Origin: Flavobacteriia bacterium
Lineage (GTDB): Bacteria; Bacteroidota; Bacteroidia; Flavobacteriales; Flavobacteriaceae
Reading direction: 5' to 3'
Length of the DNA stretch: 8,464 nucleotides
Assembly: GCA_030626085.1 (NCBI GenBank)
Contig: DAOUPQ010000078.1
Coordinates: 1 to 8,464, forward strand
The first letter of the stretch is position 1, and the number at the start of each line of letters is the position of its first letter. Below are positions 1 through 6,464 of this stretch, in pieces. Under the pieces are notes generated by a model. That model saw only the letters and a list, made by a program, of their open reading frames with translations, ran no database searches and was not told the DNA's origin. The position numbers and the translations under genes were made by a program.

Positions 1-1176
1 AAATTAGTTTTAGCATATAGCGGAGGTTTAGACACCTCATATTGCGCAAAATATTTATCTCAGGATAAAAAATTTGAAGTTTATGCTGTAAGTGTTAATA
101 CAGGCGGATTTGATAAAAAAGAAATTCAATCTATTAAAGAAAAAGCATTACAGTTAGGAGCCACTTCCTATAAATCAATTAATGCTGTCCAAACTTTTTA
201 TGATAAAGTTGTAAAGTATTTAATTTTTGGTAATGTCTTGAAAAATAATACTTATCCATTATCTGTTAGTGCCGAAAGAATAATTCAAGCTATTGAAATT
301 GTAAAATATGCTAAAAAAATTGATGCTCAATATATTGCCCATGGTAGCACTGGTGCTGGTAATGATCAGGTGAGATTTGATCTGATCTTTCAGACTTTGG
401 CTCCAGAAATAAAAATTATTACACCTATTAGAGATCATAAACTTGCAAGACATCAGGAGATAGAATATTTACAAAAAAATGGAATAAAATATTCATGGGA
501 AAAAGCAAAGTACTCTATCAATAAAGGTCTTTGGGGAACAAGTATTGGGGGTGAAGAAACTTTAAGTTCTCATTTACCATTACCTAATGATGCCTATCCC
601 AGTCAGTTACAATCAACAGAGCCAAAAGATATTGTTTTAAGTTTTGAAAAAGGAGAGTTGGTAGCTATCGATGGGGAAAAAGATAGCATGGTAAATAATA
701 TTGAAAAATTAAACGAGTTGGCTTCGAAGTATGCTATCGGAAGAGATATTCATATTGGAGATACGATTATTGGAATTAAAGGTAGGGTTGGTTTTGAAGC
801 TTCGGCTCCATTGATTATTATTAAAGCACATCATTTATTAGAAAAGCATACGCTAACCAAATGGCAACAACATCATAAAGAGCAGTTGGGTAACTGGTAC
901 AGTATGTTATTGCATGAAGGCCAATACCTTGATGAAGTGATGCGAAATTTTGAAGTTTTTTTAGAAGATACCCAAAAATATGTATCAGGTGAGGTTTTTG
1001 TTAGTTTACATCCTTATAGATTTACGCTGAATGGAATTTCATCAAAACATGATCTAATGGATTCATCTTTTGCTAGTTATGGAGAAAGCAATGAAGGATG
1101 GACAGCCGATGATACCAAAGGGTTTATAAAAATTACTGCCAATCAAGGCAAAATATTTAACCATGTAAATTCTTAA
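1..1176 (+). CDS. argG: Argininosuccinate synthase (5' end cut by window edge)
   Basis: Joins citrulline and aspartate using ATP to form argininosuccinate, the penultimate step of arginine synthesis, in the cytosol. The frame is open from base 1 and already reads KLVLAYSGGLDTS, the N-terminal ATP-pyrophosphatase loop (SGGLDTS at codons 7-13), so only about the first three to five codons lie outside the window. The second family signature, AHGSTGAGNDQVRF, is at codons 113-126. The frame gives 391 residues to the TAA stop, close to the usual length of about 400. A TTG at 238 is an internal leucine codon within NVLKNNTYPLSVSAER, not a start. The stop is 3 bases before argC, so the two genes are almost certainly co-transcribed. 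Identification is firm; the true start cannot be seen. Confidence 0.97.
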   Translation, partial: KLVLAYSGGLDTSYCAKYLSQDKKFEVYAVSVNTGGFDKKEIQSIKEKALQLGATSYKSINAVQTFYDKVVKYLIFGNVLKNNTYPLSVSAERIIQAIEIVKYAKKIDAQYIAHGSTGAGNDQVRFDLIFQTLAPEIKIITPIRDHKLARHQEIEYLQKNGIKYSWEKAKYSINKGLWGTSIGGEETLSSHLPLPNDAYPSQLQSTEPKDIVLSFEKGELVAIDGEKDSMVNNIEKLNELASKYAIGRDIHIGDTIIGIKGRVGFEASAPLIIIKAHHLLEKHTLTKWQQHHKEQLGNWYSMLLHEGQYLDEVMRNFEVFLEDTQKYVSGEVFVSLHPYRFTLNGISSKHDLMDSSFASYGESNEGWTADDTKGFIKITANQGKIFNHVNS

Positions 1177-1179
1177 AAA

Positions 1180-2157
1180 ATGATCAAAGCAGGAATCATA
1201 GGTGGAGCTGGTTACACGGCTGGTGAATTGATTAGAATTTTATTGTATCATCCAAAAACAGATTTGGCTTTTGTTTACAGCACTTCCAATGCAGGAAATA
1301 AAATTTCGGATGTACATCAGGATCTGGAAGGTGATCTGGATTTAAGATTTTCAGATACGATCGAGGCAGATATTGATGTGTTATTTTTGTGCTTAGGTCA
1401 TGGAAATTCGAGTAAATTCTTACACGAAAATAAATTTTCAGATACAACAAAGGTCATCGATCTAAGTAATGATTTCCGATTAGAAGATGATAAGGTTTTT
1501 GAAAATAAAGAATTTGTTTACGGTTTACCTGAATTGAATAAAGAAGCCATTAAAAAAGCTGATTTTATTGCAAATCCAGGTTGTTTTGCTACGGCAATTC
1601 AGCTTGCAATTTTACCTATGGCCAAAGCAGGATTAATTAAAAATGATATACATGTAAATGCAACTACTGGTGCAACCGGAGCAGGAGCAAGTTTGTCAAA
1701 AACAACTCATTTTACATGGCGTGATAATAATTTTTCTTCGTATAAAGTTTTTACGCACCAACATTTGGGAGAGATTAATCAGAGTATAAAATCCTTACAG
1801 AATAATTTTGAAAATGAAATGATTTTTATTCCTAATCGGGGTGATTTCAGTCGGGGAATTTATGTCACGATGTATACAGATTTTGATGGGACTCTGGCAA
1901 AAGCCAAAGAAATTTACAAGAATTTTTATTCTGATGCAGAGTTTACATTTATTTCTGATAAAGAGATCTTTTTAAAACAAGTGATAAATACAAATAAATG
2001 TTTGATCCATTTGCATCATTACAACGGAAAATTACTAATTACAAGTGTAATAGATAACTTGTTGAAAGGCGCATCCGGACAAGCAGTTCAGAACATGAAT
2101 TTAATGTTTGATTTTGATGAGAAAGAAGGTCTTAATTTAAAGGCAAATTATTTTTAG
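1180..2157 (+). CDS. argC: N-acetyl-gamma-glutamyl-phosphate reductase
   Basis: NADPH-dependent reduction of N-acylglutamyl phosphate to the semialdehyde, third step of the arginine pathway. The 325-residue product starts with a Rossmann dinucleotide loop (GGAGYTAGEL, residues 8-17) and carries the catalytic cysteine in ANPGCFAT (Cys135). The conserved histidines of HQHLGE are at 193-198, and the C-terminal SVIDNLLKGASGQAVQ segment is typical of the family. Length matches short bacterial ArgC enzymes. The ATG at 1180 follows an A-rich stretch (TTAAAAAATG) only 3 bases after argG, with no Shine-Dalgarno box, as is usual in Bacteroidota. Its TAG stop is followed at once by TGA and then by the proC remnant. 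The protein ends normally, so the deletion that removed proC did not damage argC. In the succinylated variant of the pathway the substrate would be N-succinylglutamyl phosphate; sequence alone does not decide. Confidence 0.97.
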   Translation: MIKAGIIGGAGYTAGELIRILLYHPKTDLAFVYSTSNAGNKISDVHQDLEGDLDLRFSDTIEADIDVLFLCLGHGNSSKFLHENKFSDTTKVIDLSNDFRLEDDKVFENKEFVYGLPELNKEAIKKADFIANPGCFATAIQLAILPMAKAGLIKNDIHVNATTGATGAGASLSKTTHFTWRDNNFSSYKVFTHQHLGEINQSIKSLQNNFENEMIFIPNRGDFSRGIYVTMYTDFDGTLAKAKEIYKNFYSDAEFTFISDKEIFLKQVINTNKCLIHLHHYNGKLLITSVIDNLLKGASGQAVQNMNLMFDFDEKEGLNLKANYF

Positions 2158-2160
2158 TGA

Positions 2161-2291
2161 GACCCTAATTTAAAGTTACCACACCAAGCGGTTGTACCAT
2201 TGAAGGATTAAATGAGATAGAGCATAACGGATTAAGTTCTTCTTTGATTCAGGGTTTGGTTGCATCTTATCAAAAAATAAATGAAATTTAA
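2161..2291 (+). pseudogene. proC: C-terminal remnant of pyrroline-5-carboxylate reductase (proC)
   Basis: The gap after argC contains an open stretch from 2169 to the TAA at 2289-2291. It reads VTTPSGCTIEGLNEIEHNG from 2175, followed by LSSSLIQGLVASYQKINEI. This is the ProC C-terminal region, where the family has a VTsPGGtTiaGL..lE..G signature followed by the terminal helix. Just upstream, in the neighbouring frame, GAC CCT AAT TTA AA (2161-2174) reads DPNLK, resembling the residues that normally precede this motif, which suggests a small frame lesion near 2170. No start codon and no N-terminal NADP-binding domain are present, so roughly the first 80% of the gene is gone. ProC normally makes proline from pyrroline-5-carboxylate. 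As I recall, related Bacteroidota arg operons carry an intact proC at this spot, which supports a deletion rather than chance similarity. It is non-functional. Confidence 0.85.
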
Positions 2292-2293
2292 AT

Positions 2294-2323
2294 ATGTCAT
2301 TCCCGTGAAAGTGGGAATCTCAT
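2294..2323 (+). repeat. Palindromic intergenic repeat, copy A
   Basis: Starts 2 bases after the proC-remnant stop. ATTCCC (2299-2304) pairs with GGGAAT (2313-2318), extended by one G-T pair, around a GTGAAAGT-type loop; the flanks read ATGTC on the left and CTCATG on the right. The 11-base left end ATGTCATTCCC recurs exactly at 4486-4496, and the same core occurs inverted at 4548-4573. No T-run follows the stem on either strand, so it does not look like an intrinsic terminator. It resembles the short dispersed REP-like palindromes found between genes in many bacterial genomes. Confidence 0.7.
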
Positions 2324-2349
2324 GTTGAGAACAAAAGAAAAATATTATT

Positions 2350-3486
2350 ATGAACTTATTCAACGTTTATCCATTATACAATGTAACTCCTGTAAAAGCC
2401 GAGGGTTGCTATGTATGGGATGAAAAAGGAACAAAATATTTAGATCTTTACGGAGGTCATGGTGTAATATCGATTGGACATACACATTGGGATTATGTTG
2501 CAAAACTAAAAGATCAGTTAGATCATATTGGATTTTACTCTAACTCGATTCAAAATTCTTTACAAGTAGAACTGGCACAAAAATTAGGAAAAATTTCCGG
2601 GTGTGAAGATTACGATTTGTTTTTGTGTAATTCTGGTGCTGAAGCAAATGAAAATGCCTTAAAACTTGCCTCTTTTAAAACAGGAAAGAAAAGAGTTATT
2701 TCTTTTGAAAATTCTTTTCATGGAAGAACTTCTGCTGCAGTTGCTGCAACTGATAATTTGAATATCAATGCACCGATAAACTTACAACAAGAAGTAACAT
2801 TTTTATCCTTAAATCAAATTGATCTGGTTAAAATTGAGATTGAAAGAGGAGATGTTTGTGCTGTTATTATTGAAGGAATTCAGGGAGTTGGAGGTTTGAA
2901 TGAAGGAACAACTTCGTTTTTTCAGCAACTGGAAAAAGTTTGTACAAAAAATGAAGTGATTTTGATTCTTGATGAAATACAATCGGGTTATGGTAGAAGT
3001 GGAAAATTCTTTGCTTTTCAATACCATAATATTAATCCGGATATTATCACTATAGCCAAAGGTATGGGCAATGGTTTCCCGATAGGAGGTGTTTTGATCT
3101 CTGATAAAATTGAAGCAAAATTTGGAATGCTCGGTACTACTTTTGGCGGAAATCATTTGGCATGTGCAGCTGCGATATCTGTTTTAGATGTGATGGAAAA
3201 GGAGAAACTAATAGATAATACAAATGAAGTTTCTGACTATTTTATAGAAAGAATTAAAGAGATTCCACAAATAAAAAAAGTGAAAGGTAAAGGTTTGATG
3301 TTAGGAGTTGAATTTGATTTTGAAGTATCCGAGATTAGAAAAAAAATAATTTTTGATAAACACATCTTTACCGGCGGGGCAGCAAATAAAAATTTATTAA
3401 GAATTCTTCCGCCATTAAGCGTATCAAAATCACAAATAGATGAGTTTGTGGAAGCATTGAAAGAAGTTTTGAATGAGATAAATTAA
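2350..3486 (+). CDS. argD: N-acetylornithine (or N-succinylornithine) aminotransferase
   Basis: PLP-dependent class III aminotransferase that transfers an amino group from glutamate to N-acylglutamate semialdehyde, giving N-acylornithine. The 378-residue product has the full fold-type I set: FLCNSGAEANENALK (91-105), which binds the PLP phosphate; NSFHGRT (121-127); LDEIQSG (207-213), whose Asp208 contacts the pyridine nitrogen; and AKGMGNGFP (236-244), whose Lys237 is the Schiff-base lysine. The TTFGGNHL motif follows at 263-270. Length is normal for ArgD. The start at 2350 is preceded by the A/T-rich AAAAATATTATT with no Shine-Dalgarno box. It lies 58 bases after the proC remnant and 26 bases after the palindromic repeat. 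The acyl specificity cannot be read from the sequence, and the enzyme could also serve lysine synthesis. Confidence 0.96.
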   Translation: MNLFNVYPLYNVTPVKAEGCYVWDEKGTKYLDLYGGHGVISIGHTHWDYVAKLKDQLDHIGFYSNSIQNSLQVELAQKLGKISGCEDYDLFLCNSGAEANENALKLASFKTGKKRVISFENSFHGRTSAAVAATDNLNINAPINLQQEVTFLSLNQIDLVKIEIERGDVCAVIIEGIQGVGGLNEGTTSFFQQLEKVCTKNEVILILDEIQSGYGRSGKFFAFQYHNINPDIITIAKGMGNGFPIGGVLISDKIEAKFGMLGTTFGGNHLACAAAISVLDVMEKEKLIDNTNEVSDYFIERIKEIPQIKKVKGKGLMLGVEFDFEVSEIRKKIIFDKHIFTGGAANKNLLRILPPLSVSKSQIDEFVEALKEVLNEIN

Positions 3487-3490
3487 AAAG

Positions 3491-3535
3491 TATTGTGCAC
3501 TTTGCGTATTTCTTTGTGTTCATCGCGATTAAAAT
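3491..3535. repeat. Degenerate TTTGCG-type intergenic repeat
   Basis: The 55-base argD-argF' gap contains three imperfect copies of one short word: TTTGCG (3501-3506), TTTGTG (3513-3518) and ATCGCG (3522-3527), ending in GATTAAAATAAC. This resembles a decayed TTTGCG...TTTGTG...GCGATTAAA fossil repeat that I recall seeing between genes in Bacteroidota genomes. There is no convincing stem and no start codon. It lies directly before the argF' start, so the A-rich end of the repeat also acts as that gene's leader. The family assignment is from memory and is tentative. Confidence 0.4.
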
Positions 3536-3541
3536 AACAAT

Positions 3542-4485
3542 ATGAATTACTTATCAATAAACGAAATAGACAATTTATCCGAATGGGTAAAAGAAGCGAT
3601 CTATCTTAAGAAGAATCCGTTAAAACATCAGGGTTTAGGAAAGAATAAAACCATTGGTCTGCTATTTTTTAACAACAGTTTACGAACTCGTTTAAGCACC
3701 CAAAAAGCTGCAATGAATTTAGGAATGGATCCTATTGTAATGAATTTTGGAAGTGAAGGATGGGCTTTGGAATTTGAGGATGGCACGGTGATGGATCAGG
3801 GGAAATCGGAACATGTAAAAGAAGCAGCTCAGGTAATTTCTCAGTTTTGTGATGTGATCGCCATCAGGGCTTTTGCATCTTTAACCAATAAAGAAAAGGA
3901 TCTTGCCGAAGAGGTTTTAACCGCCTTTGCAAAATATGCTACTGTTCCAATTATAAATATGGAGAGTTCGGTTGGTCATCCGTTACAGGCTTTGGCCGAT
4001 GCAATTACTATGGAGGAATTCAAAGTTCCCAATAGACCAAAAGTTGTGTTAAGCTGGGCTCCGCATCCAAAAGCCTTACCTCATGCAGTTGCAAATTCAT
4101 TTATTGAAATGATGAAAAAGCAAGATGCTGAATTTGTAATTACGCATCCGAAAGGCTATGAATTGAATCCTGATATTGTAAAAGATTCGATTGTAGAATA
4201 CAACCAGGAAAAAGCATTTAAAATGCAGACTTTATTTATACAAAGAATTGGAGTTCATTTAACGTTTACGGAAAAGTTATTTCACAAGATAAAAACTGGA
4301 TGATCACTGCAGATAAAATGGAAAAGACAAATAATGCAAAATTTATGCACTGTTTGCCGGTAAGAAGAAATGTGGTAGTTGCCGATGAGGTTTTGGATAG
4401 CGAGAATTCAATTGTTATAGAGCAGGCAAATAATAGAACATATTCTGCGCAACTTGTGTTGAAAAGAATATTAAATAGTATGTAA
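3542..4485 (+). pseudogene. argF': N-acetyl/N-succinyl-ornithine carbamoyltransferase, broken by a -1 frameshift at 4220-4223
   Basis: Transfers the carbamoyl group of carbamoyl phosphate to acylated ornithine, giving acylcitrulline. The first frame (ATG 3542 to TGA 4301-4303) encodes the carbamoyl-phosphate loop FFNNSLRTR (42-50) and GHPLQALAD (145-153), and is family-like up to EKAFK (Lys227, codon 4220-4222). After that it turns to unrelated residues. Re-reading from AAT at 4222 in the other frame gives NADFIYTKNW, continuing through FMHCLPVRRN (268-277) to VLKRILNSM and TAA at 4485. The joined protein would be 314 residues, the normal size. One A missing from the run at 4220-4223 explains it exactly. 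Without correction the product is 253 residues and lacks the HCLP motif. Residue 89, equivalent to the position that separates succinyl (Pro) from acetyl (Glu) enzymes, is Ser. It may be an inactivating mutation or a homopolymer sequencing error. Confidence 0.93.
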
Positions 4486-4573
4486 ATGTCATTCCCATTG
4501 ACCCCGATGATTATCGGAAGGAAATTTCATGAAAAGTAAAATTTAAAGATTCCCGCATTTGCGGGAATGACAG
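4486..4573. repeat. Two palindromic repeat units in opposite orientation (copies B1 and B2)
   Basis: Fills nearly all of the 94-base argF'-argB gap. Unit B1 (4486-4530) begins directly after the argF' stop with ATGTCATTCCC, identical to copy A, contains an internal CCGAT-GATT-ATCGG stem (4504-4517), and ends GGAAATTTCATG. Unit B2 (4548-4573) is the same family inverted: ATTCCCGCA (4549-4557) pairs perfectly with TGCGGGAAT (4560-4568). In addition the outer GTCATTCCC (4488-4496) can pair with GGGAATGAC (4563-4571), so a long-range stem and the local hairpin are mutually exclusive. No T-run follows, which argues against a terminator. B2 ends 6 bases before the argB ATG. Confidence 0.75.
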
Positions 4574-4579
4574 ATAGGA

Positions 4580-5359
4580 ATGAAACAAAAACTAAAAATA
4601 GTAAAAATAGGAGGAAATGTAATCAATGATAAAGATGCATTATCATCCTTTTTAGTAGATTTTTCTAAAATTAAAGAAGCAAAAATATTAGTTCATGGAG
4701 GAGGAAAACGTGCCAGTGAAATGATCTCTGCATTAGGATTAAAACCCAAGATGGTAAATGGCAGACGTGTAACAGATGAATCAACATTGGAAATTGTTAC
4801 TATGGTTTATGCCGGATTGTTAAATAAAAATATTACAGCAGAATTGCAAAAAAATAATTGTAATGCTATCGGACTGTCGGGTGCTGATGCCAATACTATT
4901 TTAGCACATAAACGTATCGTAAAAGATGTGGATTACGGTTTTGCTGGTGATGTGGATGCTGTGAATTCTGATATAATTAAAGTATTGGTAAATAATGATC
5001 TAACACCTGTTTTTTGTGCTATAACACACGATAAGAATGGACAATTATTAAATACAAATGCCGATACCATTGCTGCTGAACTGGCAAAGGGGATGAGTAT
5101 GAATTTTGAGGTAGAATTGATCTATTGTTTTGAAAAACTTGGCGTTTTGGCAGATGTTGATAATGACGCTACACTAATAGAAAAAATTGATTTTATATCT
5201 TTAAGTTTTTTAAAGAAAGAAAATATTATTTCGGAGGGAATGCTTCCAAAAATTGATAATTGTTTTGATGCATTGCAAAATGGCGTTGCAAAAGTAATTA
5301 TCGGTAAACCGGAAGTAATTGCAGATAAAAACTTAAAATGTACAACCTTAGTTTTATGA
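4580..5359 (+). CDS. argB: Acetylglutamate kinase (short form)
   Basis: Phosphorylates the gamma-carboxyl of N-acylglutamate with ATP, second step of the pathway. The 259-residue amino-acid-kinase fold shows KIGGNV (9-14, with a phosphate-binding lysine), HGGGK (39-43), the substrate-binding GRRVTDE (61-67), the nucleotide-pocket NTNADTIAAE (158-167, with Asp162 matching a catalytic aspartate of the family) and EGMLPK (219-224, second key lysine). The usual GGM before IPK is EGM here. It has no N-terminal extension; in this family that helix goes with the hexameric arginine-inhibited enzymes, so this one is probably the dimeric type with little arginine feedback (inference). The start lies just after a hairpin-forming repeat. 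The last four bases ATGA overlap the argE start. Confidence 0.96.
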   Translation: MKQKLKIVKIGGNVINDKDALSSFLVDFSKIKEAKILVHGGGKRASEMISALGLKPKMVNGRRVTDESTLEIVTMVYAGLLNKNITAELQKNNCNAIGLSGADANTILAHKRIVKDVDYGFAGDVDAVNSDIIKVLVNNDLTPVFCAITHDKNGQLLNTNADTIAAELAKGMSMNFEVELIYCFEKLGVLADVDNDATLIEKIDFISLSFLKKENIISEGMLPKIDNCFDALQNGVAKVIIGKPEVIADKNLKCTTLVL

Positions 5360-6417
5360 TCTCAGAATTAACGCAGAAGGCAATAGAATTGTTGAAACAA
5401 TTAATTAAAACGCAGTCTTTTTCAGGAGAAGAAGAACAAACAGCTGAAACTATTCAGGCATGGTTTAAGCAAAGATCAATTCCGTTTCAACGAGAATTCA
5501 ATAACATTTGGGCAGTAAACAAATATTTTGATGAGAAGAAACCAAATATATTGCTAAACTCTCATCATGACACGGTAAAACCGAATAAAGCTTATACCAA
5601 AGATCCGCTTAAAGCGGAAATAGTTGAAGGTAAATTATATGGATTAGGTAGTAATGATGCTGGTGGTAGTCTGGTTTCTTTACTTGCAACTTTTGCATTT
5701 TTTTATGATCGTAAAGATTTGAAATACAATTTAGTAATGCTTGCCTCTGCCGAGGAAGAAAATTCTGGTCCGAAAGGAATTAGAAGTGTTTTATCATTAT
5801 TGCCAACAATTGATTTTGCCATTGTAGGAGAACCTACTTCAATGGATCTGGCAATTGCCGAAAAAGGTTTATTAGTTTTAGATTGTTATGCACATGGAGA
5901 ATCAGGTCATGCTGCTCATGGAATTGGTGATAACGCACTTTATAAAGCTGTTGATGCAGTAAGTTGGTTTAAAGATTTTCAATTCTCAAAAGTATCCAAA
6001 ACTTTAGGTGAAATTAAAATGACCGTAACGCAAATAGAAGCAGGTAAACAACATAATGTGGTTCCGGCTCTTTGTCATTTTGTGGTAGATGTTCGTACAA
6101 CAGATCAATATTCTAATAAAGAAGTGTTGGAGATCATAAAAGAAAATGTAGATGTTGAGGTGAAAGAACGTTCGTTAAGACATAATTCATCTTCCATTCC
6201 TTTGGATCATGCGATTGTAATATCAGGACAAAAATTAGGAAGAAAAATATACGGATCACCAACCATGTCTGATCAAACTGCTTTAACCTTCCCCTCATTA
6301 AAATTAGGTCCGGGAGAATCTTTAAGATCACATATAGCAGACGAATTTATTTATGTTAGTGAAGTTGAAGAGGGAATTGAATTATATATAGATATGCTCA
6401 ATGAGCTAATGTGTTAA
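5356..6417 (+). CDS. argE: M20 metallopeptidase-family acylornithine/acylcitrulline deacylase
   Basis: Zinc-dependent amidohydrolase expected to remove the acyl group after carbamoylation, that is from acylcitrulline. Numbered from the ATG at 5356, metal-site motifs are HHDTV (70-74), GSNDAGG (98-104, bridging Asp101), SAEEENSGP (131-139, Glu133 catalytic and Glu134 metal) and GEPTS (158-162, metal-binding position at 159). The C-terminal GPGESLRSHIADEF carries the last histidine at 326. I chose 5356 because its ATG overlaps the argB TGA as ATGA, the classic coupled arrangement, and the protein then begins MISELTQKAIELL. An ATG at 5338 would add six residues inside argB. The last codons, CTA ATG TGT TAA, lie inside a repeat unit that marks the edge of the four-helix-bundle cassette. 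A DapE-like role is possible but the operon argues for ArgE. Confidence 0.92.
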   Translation: MISELTQKAIELLKQLIKTQSFSGEEEQTAETIQAWFKQRSIPFQREFNNIWAVNKYFDEKKPNILLNSHHDTVKPNKAYTKDPLKAEIVEGKLYGLGSNDAGGSLVSLLATFAFFYDRKDLKYNLVMLASAEEENSGPKGIRSVLSLLPTIDFAIVGEPTSMDLAIAEKGLLVLDCYAHGESGHAAHGIGDNALYKAVDAVSWFKDFQFSKVSKTLGEIKMTVTQIEAGKQHNVVPALCHFVVDVRTTDQYSNKEVLEIIKENVDVEVKERSLRHNSSSIPLDHAIVISGQKLGRKIYGSPTMSDQTALTFPSLKLGPGESLRSHIADEFIYVSEVEEGIELYIDMLNELMC

Positions 6418-6435
6418 GGAGTTAATGTGTAAAGG
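6404..6435 (+). repeat. Tandem 16-base repeat at the left edge of the four-helix-bundle cassette
   Basis: Two adjacent 16-base units, AGCTAATGTGTTAAGG (6404-6419) and AGTTAATGTGTAAAGG (6420-6435), match at 14 of 16 positions. The first covers the final codons and stop of argE. TAATGTGTTAA (6407-6417) is the exact reverse complement of TTAACACATTA at 6863-6873 on the other side of the small gene. Confidence 0.8.
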
Positions 6436-6464
6436 TTTTGTTACTTAATAAAATTAAAGATGAT

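Noticed and set aside
238..240. TTG as the start of a 312-residue protein
   Set aside because: It is an internal leucine codon of argG; the same frame is open to base 1 and carries the SGGLDTS ATP-binding motif upstream.
2299..2318. Intrinsic terminator between argC and argD
   Set aside because: There is a stem but no following T-run on either strand, and the same palindrome recurs elsewhere as a repeat family.
2809..3156. Antisense open frame of 115 codons inside argD
   Set aside because: It lies wholly opposite a gene with complete catalytic motifs, has low-complexity Ser/Asn/Phe-rich content and shows no family motif. The other antisense frames (for example 6863-7111 and 7105-7362) were dismissed for the same reason.
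4214..4230. Programmed -1 ribosomal frameshifting in argF'
   Set aside because: The site is GCA TTT AAA ATG, not a canonical X XXY YYZ slippery heptamer. Slipping back one base would put the lysine tRNA on TAA and the phenylalanine tRNA on ATT, both poor pairings. An A4 run is also too short for efficient transcriptional slippage.
4549..4568. Intrinsic terminator before argB
   Set aside because: The perfect stem is followed by GACAGATAGG on + and by AAATTTTAC-like sequence on -, with no proper T-tract; it better fits the repeat family.
5338..5355. Upstream ATG as the argE start
   Set aside because: It would add MYNLSF from within argB; the ATGA overlap at 5356 gives a more natural N-terminus and coupled translation.
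6438..6464. TTG start for the four-helix-bundle gene
   Set aside because: The ATG at 6465 gives a family-typical length; the extra nine residues look like read-through of the spacer after the repeat.
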